64,000 nt of DNA from Bacteroidales bacterium (GCA_017633985.1 JAGBOF010000016.1:1-64000); one strand, 5' to 3'; shown: positions 25,520 through 34,896, counted from the first letter of the stretch. The notes: generated by a model not told the origin, from the letters alone. Numbers and translations are program-made.

Positions 25520-26080
25520 ATGTTAATAGTCGGTAACAGCATTATAAGCGATGATATAAAGGACAGACACTTTTGCTGCAATATTGAAAAATGTTGCGGC
25601 ATGTGTTGTGTGGAAGGCGATTTCGGCGCCCCTATAACCAAAGAAGAAAAACGGATTATCAAAAATCTTTTACCTCAACTGCTTCCCCATCTGCCGCAAA
25701 AGGCACAAAAAATTATCAAAGAAAAGAATTTTTTCACCCTTGACGATGAAGGCAACCTTGTAACGCAGATTATTGACGGTAAAGACTGTGTTTTTGCGTT
25801 CAAATCCCCCGAAAATTACACTTATTGCATATTTCAGAAGTTTTATTTGGAGAAGAAAATCGATTTCATCAAGCCTATATCCTGCCATTTGTACCCTATA
25901 CGGGTGAGCCAATACGACGAAATGACGGCATTGAACTATCACAATTGGCAGGTGTGCCAAAGTGCGGTTGAAGAAGGCAAAAAGAAAAACATCCATGTGT
26001 ATGAGAATTGCAAAGATGCACTTATCCGCCGTTTCGGACAGCAATGGTATGACGAATTATTGCAACAAACCCGCCTGTAA
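25520..26080 (+). CDS. DUF3109 family cysteine-rich protein
   Basis: 186 residues. The N-terminal cysteine cluster (C19, C20, C25, C26, C29, C30: CCNIEKCCGMCC) and later single cysteines (GKDC, YTYC, ISC, VC, ENC) are the mark of this family, whose cysteines may bind an iron-sulphur cluster or zinc. Biochemical function is unknown. No signal peptide, so cytoplasmic. It stands alone with its own promoter; a 21-bp repeat region follows. Confidence 0.88.
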   Translation: MLIVGNSIISDDIKDRHFCCNIEKCCGMCCVEGDFGAPITKEEKRIIKNLLPQLLPHLPQKAQKIIKEKNFFTLDDEGNLVTQIIDGKDCVFAFKSPENYTYCIFQKFYLEKKIDFIKPISCHLYPIRVSQYDEMTALNYHNWQVCQSAVEEGKKKNIHVYENCKDALIRRFGQQWYDELLQQTRL

Positions 26081-26111
26081 GGCATAAATCTTGGCTTAAA
26101 AAGACGTTTTT

Positions 26112-26203
26112 CAGCGGCGTTTTATCATTTGCAGATTTTATAACGCCGTTTAAAGAAAATAATCACGCAGATTAATTTATTTTTATCGCTGATTAATTTC
26201 GCC
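26112..26203. repeat. 21-bp repeat region between convergent genes
   Basis: Three units in register start at 26141, 26162 and 26183 with cores ACGCC, CACGCAG and TCGCTG; a separate GCGGCGTTTTA unit at 26112 is out of phase. The gap 26081-26296 holds nothing else recognised. Confidence 0.7.
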
Positions 26204-26296
26204 GTTTGTATGTTACTGATTTTTAAACATCTTTTCAGCCATAAAAATCCGCCGTTTTAAAGCGTTTTTTGCTGCATTGAAAGACCCAATCAGACG

Positions 26297-28183
26297 CTAA
26301 CCGATCCACTTTTCATACCACATATAAAATTGCAGTAATTTCCAAATCTCAAACTCGAAGTACGCAGGATTTTTCTGAAAATTGCTTTTCATTTTTTCCG
26401 TATATTTGACGGTAAACACCCCTGCTTTTTTGACGTTTTCCTGCGACAGGTAATAATTGACATATTCCGACAAAGGATTCTGCAGCCACGATGCCATGGG
26501 AACGCAAAAACCTTTCTTGGGTTTATCCATTATTTCACGCGGAATATATGTATACAAAATATCTTTGAGTATCCGTTTGCCCACACCGCCGCTAAGTTTG
26601 TACTCATCAGGCAACATTGCGGCAAATTCCGCAATACGGTAATCCAAAAACGGTTCCCTTGCCTCCAAACTCTGTGACATGGCGGCACGGTCCAGTTCCG
26701 TAAGCAAATCATCGGGCAAATATTCCCTGCAATCAGCATACAAATTCTTTGAAAGCAAACTGTCCGTTTCTAAAATCCCGTATCCGCTCTGCCAAATAGG
26801 GTTTGAAATGTCTTTGTCAAACATTTCTTTCTCATAAAACGGCAACGAAGAATATTTTAACAATGAATCAAACAAAGGATTCTTATCTTTAAGCACCTGT
26901 GACAATATATGCAGTTTGCGGGATCGGACCTCGTCGGTTAATTTGGATGCGGCATTAAGCCCTGATGCCATCAAAGGACGCAGAAAAGCAGGTATTTTGT
27001 TTAGTTTAGAGTAATAATTCAGATTTCTTGAATATCTGTCATAACCGGCAAACATTTCATCCGCACCTATTGCCGACAAAGCCACCGTAATCTCCTTACG
27101 GACAAAGCCGCTTAAGAATGTCGTGGCAACGGATGTGCTGTCTGCAAAAGGTTCATCGTAAAACAGCGGCAGATTATGCGTTATGCGTTTGATATCTTCG
27201 CTTGTGAAATAAAACTCCTGATGTTCCGTACCGATATATTGCGATATTGTTTTAGCCTGCGGGGCTTCGTCGGTGCCGTCACTGAATCCTATTGTAAAGG
27301 TTTTAAGCTTTATCGGGCTGTGACGTTGCAACATTGCCGTCAAAAGCGGAGAATCCGTTCCCGAACTTAGGAACAATCCGACGGGAACATCGGAAATCAT
27401 CCTGTATTGGAATGATGACAAAAGCAAACTGTGTAATTCTTCTTTGGCTTGGGAATACGAAAGCGTTAAACGGGGTTTTAAATAAAATTCTTTCAGATCC
27501 CAATATGTTTTTTCTTCTGTTTGTTGCTTTGCCGTGTCTATTCGGAGGAATGATGCGGGTTTTAATTTGTGCGTATTGATAAAAATGGTTTGCGGAGAGG
27601 GAATGTATCCCTTTTGCATATACGTTGAAAGCGAGGAATAGTCAATCCGTGAAGACGATTTCACAAAATACGGATGCAAATACAGGGCTTTTAATTCCGA
27701 TGCGAAAAGAAAACAATTTTCGTCTTCATACCAATAAAGCGGTTTAACTCCGAAGCGGTCGCGGACAAGATATAAATTACCCGTAATGCTGTCATAAACA
27801 GCGAAAGCGAACATTCCGTTAAACCTTTTCACACAATCAACACCCCATTTATCAAATGCGTGCAACAAAACTTCTGTATCGGAATTTGTTTTGAATACAT
27901 GTCCTGACTGTGACAACTCCTGGCGGATTTCTTTGTAGTTGTAAATTTCTCCGTTGTAGACAAGGGTAAATTGCTTGTACGTCATAGGTTGGTCGGCAGC
28001 TGAAGCCGTATCCAAAACAGCCAAACGCGTATGCCCTAACGCCACTTCAGTCCCATTATCGGCATATATGACAAAATTATTGCTGTCAGGACCGCGGTGA
28101 TGTAAGCATTGCACCATGTTTTTTATTATGGCACTGCTTTGAGGTAATGGTTTATAATTTACAAATCCGCAAACACCGCACAT
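26297..28183 (-). CDS. asnB: Asparagine synthase (glutamine-hydrolysing)
   Basis: 628 residues. It makes asparagine, or amidates another carboxyl group, from glutamine and ATP. The glutaminase domain begins with the catalytic cysteine (MCGVCGFVN, Cys2) and holds HRGPDS (30-35) and YNGEIYNY; the synthase domain follows from about 235. Its ATP-pyrophosphatase loop reads LSSGTDS where the usual form is LSGGxDS, a variant seen in some cell-surface polysaccharide-associated AsnB-like enzymes, so amidation of a glycan precursor is an alternative. It follows another asparagine-synthase hallmark, SxGxDE (SAIGADEMFAGY). It ends 10 bases upstream of no partner; rsmI precedes it by 9 bases, suggesting cotranscription. 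Confidence 0.9.
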   Translation of the reverse strand: MCGVCGFVNYKPLPQSSAIIKNMVQCLHHRGPDSNNFVIYADNGTEVALGHTRLAVLDTASAADQPMTYKQFTLVYNGEIYNYKEIRQELSQSGHVFKTNSDTEVLLHAFDKWGVDCVKRFNGMFAFAVYDSITGNLYLVRDRFGVKPLYWYEDENCFLFASELKALYLHPYFVKSSSRIDYSSLSTYMQKGYIPSPQTIFINTHKLKPASFLRIDTAKQQTEEKTYWDLKEFYLKPRLTLSYSQAKEELHSLLLSSFQYRMISDVPVGLFLSSGTDSPLLTAMLQRHSPIKLKTFTIGFSDGTDEAPQAKTISQYIGTEHQEFYFTSEDIKRITHNLPLFYDEPFADSTSVATTFLSGFVRKEITVALSAIGADEMFAGYDRYSRNLNYYSKLNKIPAFLRPLMASGLNAASKLTDEVRSRKLHILSQVLKDKNPLFDSLLKYSSLPFYEKEMFDKDISNPIWQSGYGILETDSLLSKNLYADCREYLPDDLLTELDRAAMSQSLEAREPFLDYRIAEFAAMLPDEYKLSGGVGKRILKDILYTYIPREIMDKPKKGFCVPMASWLQNPLSEYVNYYLSQENVKKAGVFTVKYTEKMKSNFQKNPAYFEFEIWKLLQFYMWYEKWIG

Positions 28184-28192
28184 TTTCAGTTC

Positions 28193-28909
28193 TTATTCCT
28201 GTTTGTATTTATTGGTTGTAGTTTTATGAGGCTTTTCCGCTTTCTCAACTGCGGATAATATCACGACAATCTCGCCTTTAAATTCTTTGTCCTTATATTG
28301 CGCTGTGATATCTTTAAGCGTTCCGCGGATATGTTGTTCAAATTTTTTGCTAATCTCGCGACATATGCAAACCTTTCGTTCATCGCCGAAAGTCTCTTGC
28401 AACTCCGAAAGAAGTTTTCCCACACGGAACGGGCTTTCATAGAATATTACCGTACGTTTTTCATCTTTCAATTCCTGCAGACGTGATTGCCGTCCTTTTT
28501 TGTGCGGTAAAAATCCTTCAAAACAGAATTTCTCGCAGGCAAATCCCGAATCTATCAATGCAGGAACGAATGCCGTCGCCCCGGGAAGACATTCCACTTC
28601 AATATCTTCCTTTACGCATTCCCTGACAAGTAAAAATCCGGGATCGGAAATGCCGGGCGTTCCAGCATCTGTGATTAAGGCTATATTTTCTCCCGATTTC
28701 AAACGACTGATTACCTGTTTCACCGTCTCGTGCTCGTTGAACAGATGGTGGGATTGCAAAGGCGTGTGAATATCATAATGGTTTAAAAGCGGTAAGGACG
28801 TTCTTGTGTCTTCGCAAAGTATCAACGATACTTCTTTAAGCGTCCTTACCGCTCTGAATGTAATGTCTTCCAAATTACCGACAGGTGTCGGAACTAAAAA
28901 CAACTTCAT
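28193..28909 (-). CDS. rsmI: 16S rRNA (cytidine 1402-2'-O)-methyltransferase
   Basis: 238 residues, SAM-dependent tetrapyrrole-methylase fold. RsmI methylates the 2'-hydroxyl of C1402 in the ribosomal P site. Family motifs: LFLVPTPVGNLEDITFRA (3-20), EDTRTS (33-38), TDAGTPGISDPG (79-90), LPGATAFVPALIDSG (108-122) and FYESPFR. The start at 28909 gives the expected N terminus. A 17-bp hairpin region lies directly upstream; asnB follows 9 bases downstream. Confidence 0.96.
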   Translation of the reverse strand: MKLFLVPTPVGNLEDITFRAVRTLKEVSLILCEDTRTSLPLLNHYDIHTPLQSHHLFNEHETVKQVISRLKSGENIALITDAGTPGISDPGFLLVRECVKEDIEVECLPGATAFVPALIDSGFACEKFCFEGFLPHKKGRQSRLQELKDEKRTVIFYESPFRVGKLLSELQETFGDERKVCICREISKKFEQHIRGTLKDITAQYKDKEFKGEIVVILSAVEKAEKPHKTTTNKYKQE

Positions 28910-28923
28910 TGTTTATGTAGTAT

Positions 28924-29018
28924 GTAATACGTATTACGTAGTATGTGATATGTAGTACGTAGTATATAATGTTACGGCGTTTTTGACCGTATTCAAATTA
29001 CATACTACGTACTACATA
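28924..29018. repeat. Palindrome cluster between the YebC-family gene and rsmI
   Basis: GTAATACGTATTAC (28924-28937) is a perfect 14-bp palindrome. TATGTAGTACGTAGTAT (28949-28965) is the exact reverse complement of 29002-29018, a 17-bp stem with a 36-base loop. The words TACGTA and GTAGTA recur throughout. No ORF is seen. It could act as a terminator-like or attenuating hairpin. Confidence 0.85.
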
Positions 29019-29034
29019 CAACATATTACATAAT

Positions 29035-29778
29035 TTATTCTTGTGCAGCGGCAAGTTCGTCGGTTATCTCAAGGTTATGATAAACTGCCTGTACGTCATC
29101 GTCTTCTTCAATGGTATCCACAAGTTTCAAAACCTTCAATCCGTCTTCTACGGACAGTTCTGTAGTGTTGTTAGGTATACGTTGCAACTCTGCACTCTCG
29201 GCTTCGATACCTGCTTCCTCCAATGCCTTGTTCATATTGGAGAAATCTTCCATCTTGGTGTATACAGTAAAGTATTCTTCATCCTGTTCAATATCATCGG
29301 CACCTGCTTCAATCAACTGCATCTCCAATTCTTCAGGATCTCTGTCGCCTATTTTAATTTGAAATACGCCTTTACGCTCAAAAAGGAATGAAAGAGAACC
29401 GTTAGTTCCCAAGTTACCGCCCAATTTGTTGAAAATACTGCGGACATTTGCCACCGTACGGTTGTTATTATCCGTTAAGCATTCCACAAACACAGCAATA
29501 CCGTGAGGAGCATAGCCTTCAAAGGTTATTTCCTGCAAAGCAGCCGTTCCTTTATCGGAAGCCTTGGTTATAGCACGCTGCAAAGTGTCTTTAGGCATGT
29601 TAGCACCTTTCGCATTCTGCACTGCCAAACGCAAACGTGCGTTACTGTCAGGGTCAGGTCCGCCCTCTTTAACTGCAACTGTGATATCCTTAATTATTTT
29701 TGAAAAAATTTTAGAACGTTTTGCGTCCAATGCACCTTTCTTTCTCTTAATTGTGCTCCATTTATTATGTCCTGACAT
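29035..29778 (-). CDS. YebC/PmpR family protein
   Basis: 247 residues beginning MSGHNKWSTIKRKKGALDAKRSKIF (split: MSGHNKWSTIKRKKG, ALDAKRSKIFSK), the defining N terminus. The three-domain family binds DNA as a regulator in some bacteria, and members also help ribosomes pass proline-rich stalls; which applies here is not visible. GYAPHGIAVFVECLTDNNNRT (about 86-106) is the conserved central motif. It lies 120 bases downstream of trpS on the same strand. Confidence 0.95.
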   Translation of the reverse strand: MSGHNKWSTIKRKKGALDAKRSKIFSKIIKDITVAVKEGGPDPDSNARLRLAVQNAKGANMPKDTLQRAITKASDKGTAALQEITFEGYAPHGIAVFVECLTDNNNRTVANVRSIFNKLGGNLGTNGSLSFLFERKGVFQIKIGDRDPEELEMQLIEAGADDIEQDEEYFTVYTKMEDFSNMNKALEEAGIEAESAELQRIPNNTTELSVEDGLKVLKLVDTIEEDDDVQAVYHNLEITDELAAAQE

Positions 29779-29898
29779 ATCAATATTATATTTTAATTGT
29801 TTATAACTATTATTTCCTTTATTCTACCCTGGATTTTTGACATCGGATATCGGATTTATCCTGACGGAACTTATAAATCAAATGTCCTGCATCCACAA

Positions 29899-30897
29899 TC
29901 AAATATCATTTCTGAATCCTATTATCTCCCTTACTTCTTTCACTGTTTTCTTTGCGGACTGTCTTGCTTTTTCAGTGCTTATTGCTATCACCTTATCCAA
30001 ATACGCCTGATTTGAATAGATATCTTTTATTCTCTCACGTATAGGTTGCAAAAACAAATCCATATCCGCAAGCAATTGTTTTTTGAAATCTCCGTATCTT
30101 ATGCTGCAATCGGCGTACGCATCCTCAAAATGTTTTACCGTATCCGCAGAAGACACCAATTTCATCAAAGAAAACAAATTCTCTATCTCAACGGATTTTT
30201 GTGAATTCGCACTTTGCGGACCTTCATCAGTCTTGGCGCCCATTATTTTCTTCTTTAAAACATTGCTTTCGTCCGTTAAATAAATTGTTGCCTTCTCTCC
30301 GTAAGACTTACTCATCTTTCCGTTGCCGTCAAGTGACGGAATTTTCACCAGTTCCCCCTCAAAATTAAACGCCTGCGGCAAAGGGAAATAATCTGTTGTG
30401 TAAAGCTTGTTGAATCTCTCGGCAATATCGCGCGTCATCTCCAAATGCTGCTGCTGATCCTTGCCAACAGGAACTTTAGTTGCCCTGTGCAAAAGTATAT
30501 CAGCCGCCATAAGGGTCGGATAAGTCAAAAGACCCGCATTAACGTTGTTGGGATTTTGGCGGACCTTCTCTTTAAAAGCACTTGTCCGCTCCAATTCGCC
30601 CACGTATGTGATCATATTAAGATACATGTACAATTCCGTTACCTCGGGCACCATACTTTGAACGTAAATCACCGCTTTTTCGGGATCAAGTCCGCTTGCC
30701 AAGTATTCGCTCAATATTATACGGACATTATCCTGTAAATCGTTAGGATTGGGATGCGTTGTCAGCATGTGGAAATCCGCAATGAAGAAATAACAATTGT
30801 AATTCTCCTGCATTTTTATAAAATTCGTCAAAGCACCGAAGTAATTGCCTAAATGCAAATGCCCCGTAGGCCGCATACCGCTTACTATTGTCTCCAT
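29899..30897 (-). CDS. trpS: Tryptophan--tRNA ligase
   Basis: 332 residues, typical TrpRS length; charges tRNA-Trp in the cytoplasm. The class I motifs are TGHLHLGNYFGA (11-22, HIGH-type) and GKMSKSYG (about 192-199, KMSKS). VPVGKDQQQHLEMTRDIAERFN is the conserved dimer/ATP region. The start METIVSGMRPTGHLHLG fits family length. A TAACTTTG element is 28 bases upstream. Confidence 0.97.
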   Translation of the reverse strand: METIVSGMRPTGHLHLGNYFGALTNFIKMQENYNCYFFIADFHMLTTHPNPNDLQDNVRIILSEYLASGLDPEKAVIYVQSMVPEVTELYMYLNMITYVGELERTSAFKEKVRQNPNNVNAGLLTYPTLMAADILLHRATKVPVGKDQQQHLEMTRDIAERFNKLYTTDYFPLPQAFNFEGELVKIPSLDGNGKMSKSYGEKATIYLTDESNVLKKKIMGAKTDEGPQSANSQKSVEIENLFSLMKLVSSADTVKHFEDAYADCSIRYGDFKKQLLADMDLFLQPIRERIKDIYSNQAYLDKVIAISTEKARQSAKKTVKEVREIIGFRNDI

Positions 30898-30924
30898 ATA
30901 TCTTAATTTCTGAACTTAAAGGTG

Positions 30925-30932
30925 CAAAGTTA
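30925..30932 (-). promoter_or_regulatory. -7 promoter element of trpS
   Basis: Minus-strand TAACTTTG, 28 bases before the ATG at 30897. Confidence 0.6.
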
Positions 30933-31002
30933 CGAATATTTTTTCAATATTTACATAAAAACAACCAAAAATCGGCAGAGCCCCGCCGCCTAAAACTTAC
31001 GC

Positions 31003-31125
31003 CCCGTCATGTTTTATTTTTGCCCCTTGCCGTTTCACTGCGAAAAAAACTGTTTTTTCGAATCAAAAAAACTATTTTTTTGAGGTAAAAAAACTGTTTT
31101 TTTGAAATTATTACGCGACGGGGCG
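31003..31125. repeat. A7/T7 tandem array flanked by a GC-rich inverted repeat
   Basis: Three 22-bp units (31043, 31065, 31087) each contain A7-CTR-T6/7. They are flanked by CGCCCCGTC at about 31003 and its complement GACGGGGCG at about 31117. The segment lies between the trpS promoter and the end of the DUF819 gene; no gene is visible here. Confidence 0.8.
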
Positions 31126-31167
31126 GCAGCAGTCCGCGCAAAGGCAGATTTCTAATACCTCATCACC

Positions 31168-32328
31168 TTACGCCAACAGCAAAAGAAATTTGGCAACAGC
31201 AAATCCGAAGTATGTTCCTATCGCATAGCCGAACAAACCAACCGCAATACCCGGACCAATCACCGCACGGTTTTTCAAAGCCGACCCCATAACGGGCGCA
31301 AACGGCGGAGAACAGATAAGGGAAATGCTTGTTGTAAGCGTGGTATCGGTATCTATTCTGAAAATTGCGGAAAACAGCACATGGAAAAGCAATGCGCCGA
31401 GCGTTGAAACGGTAACGAATAAAAACAAATTACCGTCAACCTGCGACAAAGTGGAGAAACTTACTTGCGAAGCAACCGCCAAAGAAAATATAAGGATAAA
31501 ATACGTTCCTAATTCAAAGGTTCTTTTTATTGAACGGACTTTTTGGTTCATTGAAGCAAGCACCGAAAGCAGGCTTATAGCAAGAATAAACATTGATTGG
31601 AACATATCTTTAGGGAAAAGCAACGCAATACCCGCTCCCAATGCCACAATGACAACGGTAATAAGCATTGCAAGTCCGAGATTCTTCATATTGTCCTTAC
31701 GGAAAAGCCCCAAGAACAGTTCGTTTTCGTGATTTTCTATTTTAATACTGCCGTCTTCTTTGGTTTTATCGTATTTGAAATCGGGCATAAACAACCTTAA
31801 TACTTTCTTTCCCGCAATGATTACAAAGAAAAGATAAACGGCACTCATAACCGTGCTGTATGCCGAAACCAAAATGTAGGTTGCGTCATCCACACCCAGT
31901 GCTATTTTCAGCGAAGCGAGGTTAGCGTTTCCTCCTGTGTATAATCCGGTAAGCATTCCGCCTATATTGGCAAAAGTTTCGGCATTGTGGCGTCCGTAAA
32001 GCAGGAATCCCACGGTTATGGCAGCTGCACAGCCCAATAATCCGAAGATTGTGGATTTGATAAACGACGGAGCAAGTTTCGCCCATGAGCGTATATCGGA
32101 AGAAAGCAGCAACAAAGGAATGGCAAGCGGTATTGTAAAGGACGCAATTGATGTTTGAAGTTTGTGGGTTGCCTCCGTATCGGGTATAAGTCCCGTAAGA
32201 CCCAAAGCAACACCTATTATATAGGCAATGATTATGCTTCCTACTTTATTCAAAAGCGGAAAACGGTAAGTAAGCCATAGTATCAATAACGGACAAAGCG
32301 AACATATTAAGATAATAAGTATATTCAT
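31168..32328 (-). CDS. DUF819 family membrane protein
   Basis: 386 residues with about ten membrane segments, resembling the YjcL/DUF819 family. Conserved features include a Gly-rich central loop (GGMLTGLYTGGNANLASLKIA) and a C-terminal Gly-rich half (SPPFAPVMGSALKNRAVIGPG). These proteins look like secondary transporters with an inverted repeat fold, but no substrate is known. It is preceded by 20 bases from the stop of the outer-membrane protein gene on the same strand, so the two probably share a transcript. Confidence 0.85.
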   Translation of the reverse strand: MNILIILICSLCPLLILWLTYRFPLLNKVGSIIIAYIIGVALGLTGLIPDTEATHKLQTSIASFTIPLAIPLLLLSSDIRSWAKLAPSFIKSTIFGLLGCAAAITVGFLLYGRHNAETFANIGGMLTGLYTGGNANLASLKIALGVDDATYILVSAYSTVMSAVYLFFVIIAGKKVLRLFMPDFKYDKTKEDGSIKIENHENELFLGLFRKDNMKNLGLAMLITVVIVALGAGIALLFPKDMFQSMFILAISLLSVLASMNQKVRSIKRTFELGTYFILIFSLAVASQVSFSTLSQVDGNLFLFVTVSTLGALLFHVLFSAIFRIDTDTTLTTSISLICSPPFAPVMGSALKNRAVIGPGIAVGLFGYAIGTYFGFAVAKFLLLLA

Positions 32329-32348
32329 ATCGTTGAAATGTTGTAAGG

Positions 32349-33347
32349 TTAAAATCTAAAGCAAAGTGACGTCTTTATTAAGTAGTCGTACATGCGTATT
32401 TTAATATTGTCTTCGGATGTAAAGCGGTTGGTGTTCATAAAAGCGGAGAAACACAATCCGAAATTATCGTTAAAGCGGTAGTTTACCGTAAAACGTCCCA
32501 TGCAATTGAAGAAATATTTGTTTTTCGTGTTAATTTCTTTAAGTGAACCGTCGGTTAAATAGTTGGAAGTCATAACTACAAACATCGGCATGAAGTCTGC
32601 GTGAAACAAAAGTCTGCCTTGATTAGGCGTAAAGTTGTATCCGTAACCTAAAGAGAGTTCCGCTTGGGAATATTCCAGCACTTTAATACCTTTAAAACGG
32701 TTGATTATTCCGCTGTTAAGAAGCGTCAGAGTGTTTTGTGAGTAATTGGTGTAAAACAAAAGCGATCCCGCAGATTTCTTTTGCACACAACGTTGGTCTA
32801 TTGCCGCAGTTGTTGAGTATTTTTTGTTGTTAAACACATAGTAAGCGCGCAAATATTTGGTCTTTATCTTAACATCACCGTTTTTTACGTCAAAATCTTC
32901 GCCCAAAGCGGAGGTTGTAACATTTCCCGCAACATCGGGAGTTGCCAATCTGCGGAATTCTACGCCCCAAGCGTTGGCTGACAAAGATAAAGTGAAGTCT
33001 TTGACCTCTCCTATGACGTTTGCCAATGAGTAACCCAGGATTAAATTTCTGTAACCGAAGGTTGAAGATAATTGATAGTTGAATTTGCTGTGCAGATTCA
33101 TCTTTGTTGTGCCGTAAAGCGGCACGTTATTTATTTCACTTGTTAATAAGAACCCTGCAAAGTTGTTGTTCACATTTATCATCCAACCGTTTTTTGCTAT
33201 AGTATAGTAATTAGTGTCCATCTTCTTGGTTGAGGACAGATTTAACATACGGTCTATACTCCATAGAAACGAATTCTTTTCACTTTGTGCGTAAACAATA
33301 TCCGTAAATAAGGTAACTGCAGCAACAATAAATAGTATTTTCTTCAT
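32349..33347 (-). CDS. Outer-membrane protein, DUF4421-like
   Basis: 332 residues from MKKILFIVAAVTLFTDIVYAQ, a signal peptide. The mature part has the alternating strands of an outer-membrane barrel, opens with DTNYYTIAKNGWMINVNNN as in DUF4421 proteins, and ends in a C-terminal phenylalanine (KTSLCFRF), as barrels recognised by the BAM complex do. An upstream in-frame ATG at 33452 would overlap cstA and read through a hairpin, so it is rejected. Role unknown. The family assignment is from memory of sequence style and moderately sure. Confidence 0.7.
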   Translation of the reverse strand: MKKILFIVAAVTLFTDIVYAQSEKNSFLWSIDRMLNLSSTKKMDTNYYTIAKNGWMINVNNNFAGFLLTSEINNVPLYGTTKMNLHSKFNYQLSSTFGYRNLILGYSLANVIGEVKDFTLSLSANAWGVEFRRLATPDVAGNVTTSALGEDFDVKNGDVKIKTKYLRAYYVFNNKKYSTTAAIDQRCVQKKSAGSLLFYTNYSQNTLTLLNSGIINRFKGIKVLEYSQAELSLGYGYNFTPNQGRLLFHADFMPMFVVMTSNYLTDGSLKEINTKNKYFFNCMGRFTVNYRFNDNFGLCFSAFMNTNRFTSEDNIKIRMYDYLIKTSLCFRF

Positions 33348-33361
33348 AACACACTGATTGA

Positions 33362-33392
33362 TTCGGGCGGATTGCATTATAATCCGCCCGAA
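33362..33392. terminator. Stem-loop between cstA and the DUF4421-like gene
   Basis: TTCGGGCGGATT and AATCCGCCCGAA form a perfect 12-bp stem with a 7-base loop, right after the cstA stop (minus strand). No T run follows, so it may be a weak terminator or an mRNA-stabilising hairpin. Confidence 0.6.
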
Positions 33393-33399
33393 AGATTGT

Positions 33400-34854
33400 T
33401 TAATTGTTTTGTAATATGTTTTGCTTTCTGTAATTCTTCGCCCAATAAGCAAATATTGCCAAAAATACGAATGCCATTGCCACTCCGCAGCCCACGCCTA
33501 TATTATAAGGAATATGAAATCCTTCAGGAGCGACAAGAATATAGGTAAAACAAACGGCAGTCATGAACATTGCGGGAATAACCGTAATGATAAACTGTCT
33601 TTTTTCTTTGAATAAATAAACCGAACAAGCCCAAAGGGTGAATATTGACAGGGTTTGGTTGCTCCATGCGAAATAACGCCAAAGCACATCGGCTTGTAAA
33701 TTCATTATCAAGAAGACTAATGCAAACATAGGCACTGCTATGATTAGTCTTTTCGCAACTGATTTTTGGTCAAAGTGAAGAAAATCGGCTATTATCAATC
33801 TTCCCGAACGCAATGCAGTATCTCCCGAAGTTATAGGGGCTACAACCACGCCTATTATAGCAAGTATTCCGCCTACGGTGCCTAACCATCCTTTGCAAAT
33901 AGCGGAAACTATCTCCGCCGTCTCGTGTCCTTGAGCCGCATACTGTTGAAGGGCGATTATTCCGTTAGGGCTTTCAGGAAACATGCTTGCAAAAAACGAC
34001 GAAGCGCTTGCTGCCCAAATCAAAGCAACTATTCCTTCGGTTACCATAGCACCGTAGAAAACTCTTCTGCCGTATCTTTCGTTTGTAATGCATCTTGCCA
34101 TCAAAGGCGACTGCGTTGCATGGAATCCGCTTATAGCTCCGCAGGCTATAGATACGAACATCATCGGGAATATAGGCAATCCTTTAGGATGCATATTATG
34201 AAAATTCTCCCAAAGTTCGGGAACAGGCGCATTAGTTCTGAAAATAGAAAATAAAAGTCCCAACGCCATAAAGATAAATATGAATCCGAAAACGGGATAT
34301 ATCTTTCCGATAATTTTATCTACCGGTAAAAGCGTTGCAAGTATATAATAAGCAAAAACGATTACGGCAAAGATTGTAACGCTTACGCCGGGAAGCAATC
34401 CGTGAAGCAATGCCGCAGGTTGGGATACGAATACCGCTCCGACCATTACCAACAAAACGATTGTGAAAAGCAACATGACGGTTTTAACTCCTTTTCCCAA
34501 TTGCGAGCCTACTATTTCCGTCAGACTGGCTCCGTTTTGACGTATACTGATCATCGCAGATATAAAATCATGTACCGCTCCGCCGAAAATAGTACCCAAT
34601 ACTATCCAAAGAAATGCCGCAGGGCCGAACATAATACCCATAACCGCTCCGAAAATCGGTCCTGTGCCTGCGATGTTAAGGAATTGTATCAAATACAATT
34701 TCCACCACGGCATAGCGATATAGTCAACTCCGTCAGGGTTTGCTATTGCTGGTGTTTTTCTCTCGGGATTTGTTTTAAAGACTCTCTCTGCTACCGCTCC
34801 GTAAAGCACATAGCCCAAAACCAATAAGCATAAAGCTGTAATAAATGTAATCAT
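33400..34854 (-). CDS. cstA: Carbon starvation protein CstA (peptide/pyruvate transporter)
   Basis: 484 residues, a short CstA of the kind common in Bacteroidota, with about 13 membrane segments. CstA/BtsT relatives import peptides or pyruvate, mostly on carbon limitation. Conserved segments: NPDGVDYIAMPWWKLYLIQF (about 38-57), NIAGTGPIFGAVMG, GGAVHDFISAMISIRQNG and GFHATQSPLMARCI. Start chosen at MITFITALC; an in-frame ATG at 35022 would translate the 21-bp repeats (INKILSQ repeated) and lies above the promoter element. Confidence 0.93.
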   Translation of the reverse strand: MITFITALCLLVLGYVLYGAVAERVFKTNPERKTPAIANPDGVDYIAMPWWKLYLIQFLNIAGTGPIFGAVMGIMFGPAAFLWIVLGTIFGGAVHDFISAMISIRQNGASLTEIVGSQLGKGVKTVMLLFTIVLLVMVGAVFVSQPAALLHGLLPGVSVTIFAVIVFAYYILATLLPVDKIIGKIYPVFGFIFIFMALGLLFSIFRTNAPVPELWENFHNMHPKGLPIFPMMFVSIACGAISGFHATQSPLMARCITNERYGRRVFYGAMVTEGIVALIWAASASSFFASMFPESPNGIIALQQYAAQGHETAEIVSAICKGWLGTVGGILAIIGVVVAPITSGDTALRSGRLIIADFLHFDQKSVAKRLIIAVPMFALVFLIMNLQADVLWRYFAWSNQTLSIFTLWACSVYLFKEKRQFIITVIPAMFMTAVCFTYILVAPEGFHIPYNIGVGCGVAMAFVFLAIFAYWAKNYRKQNILQNN

Positions 34855-34896
34855 AATACGCTGCTTTTTATGTTTTATTTTTATAAAAAGGATTTG

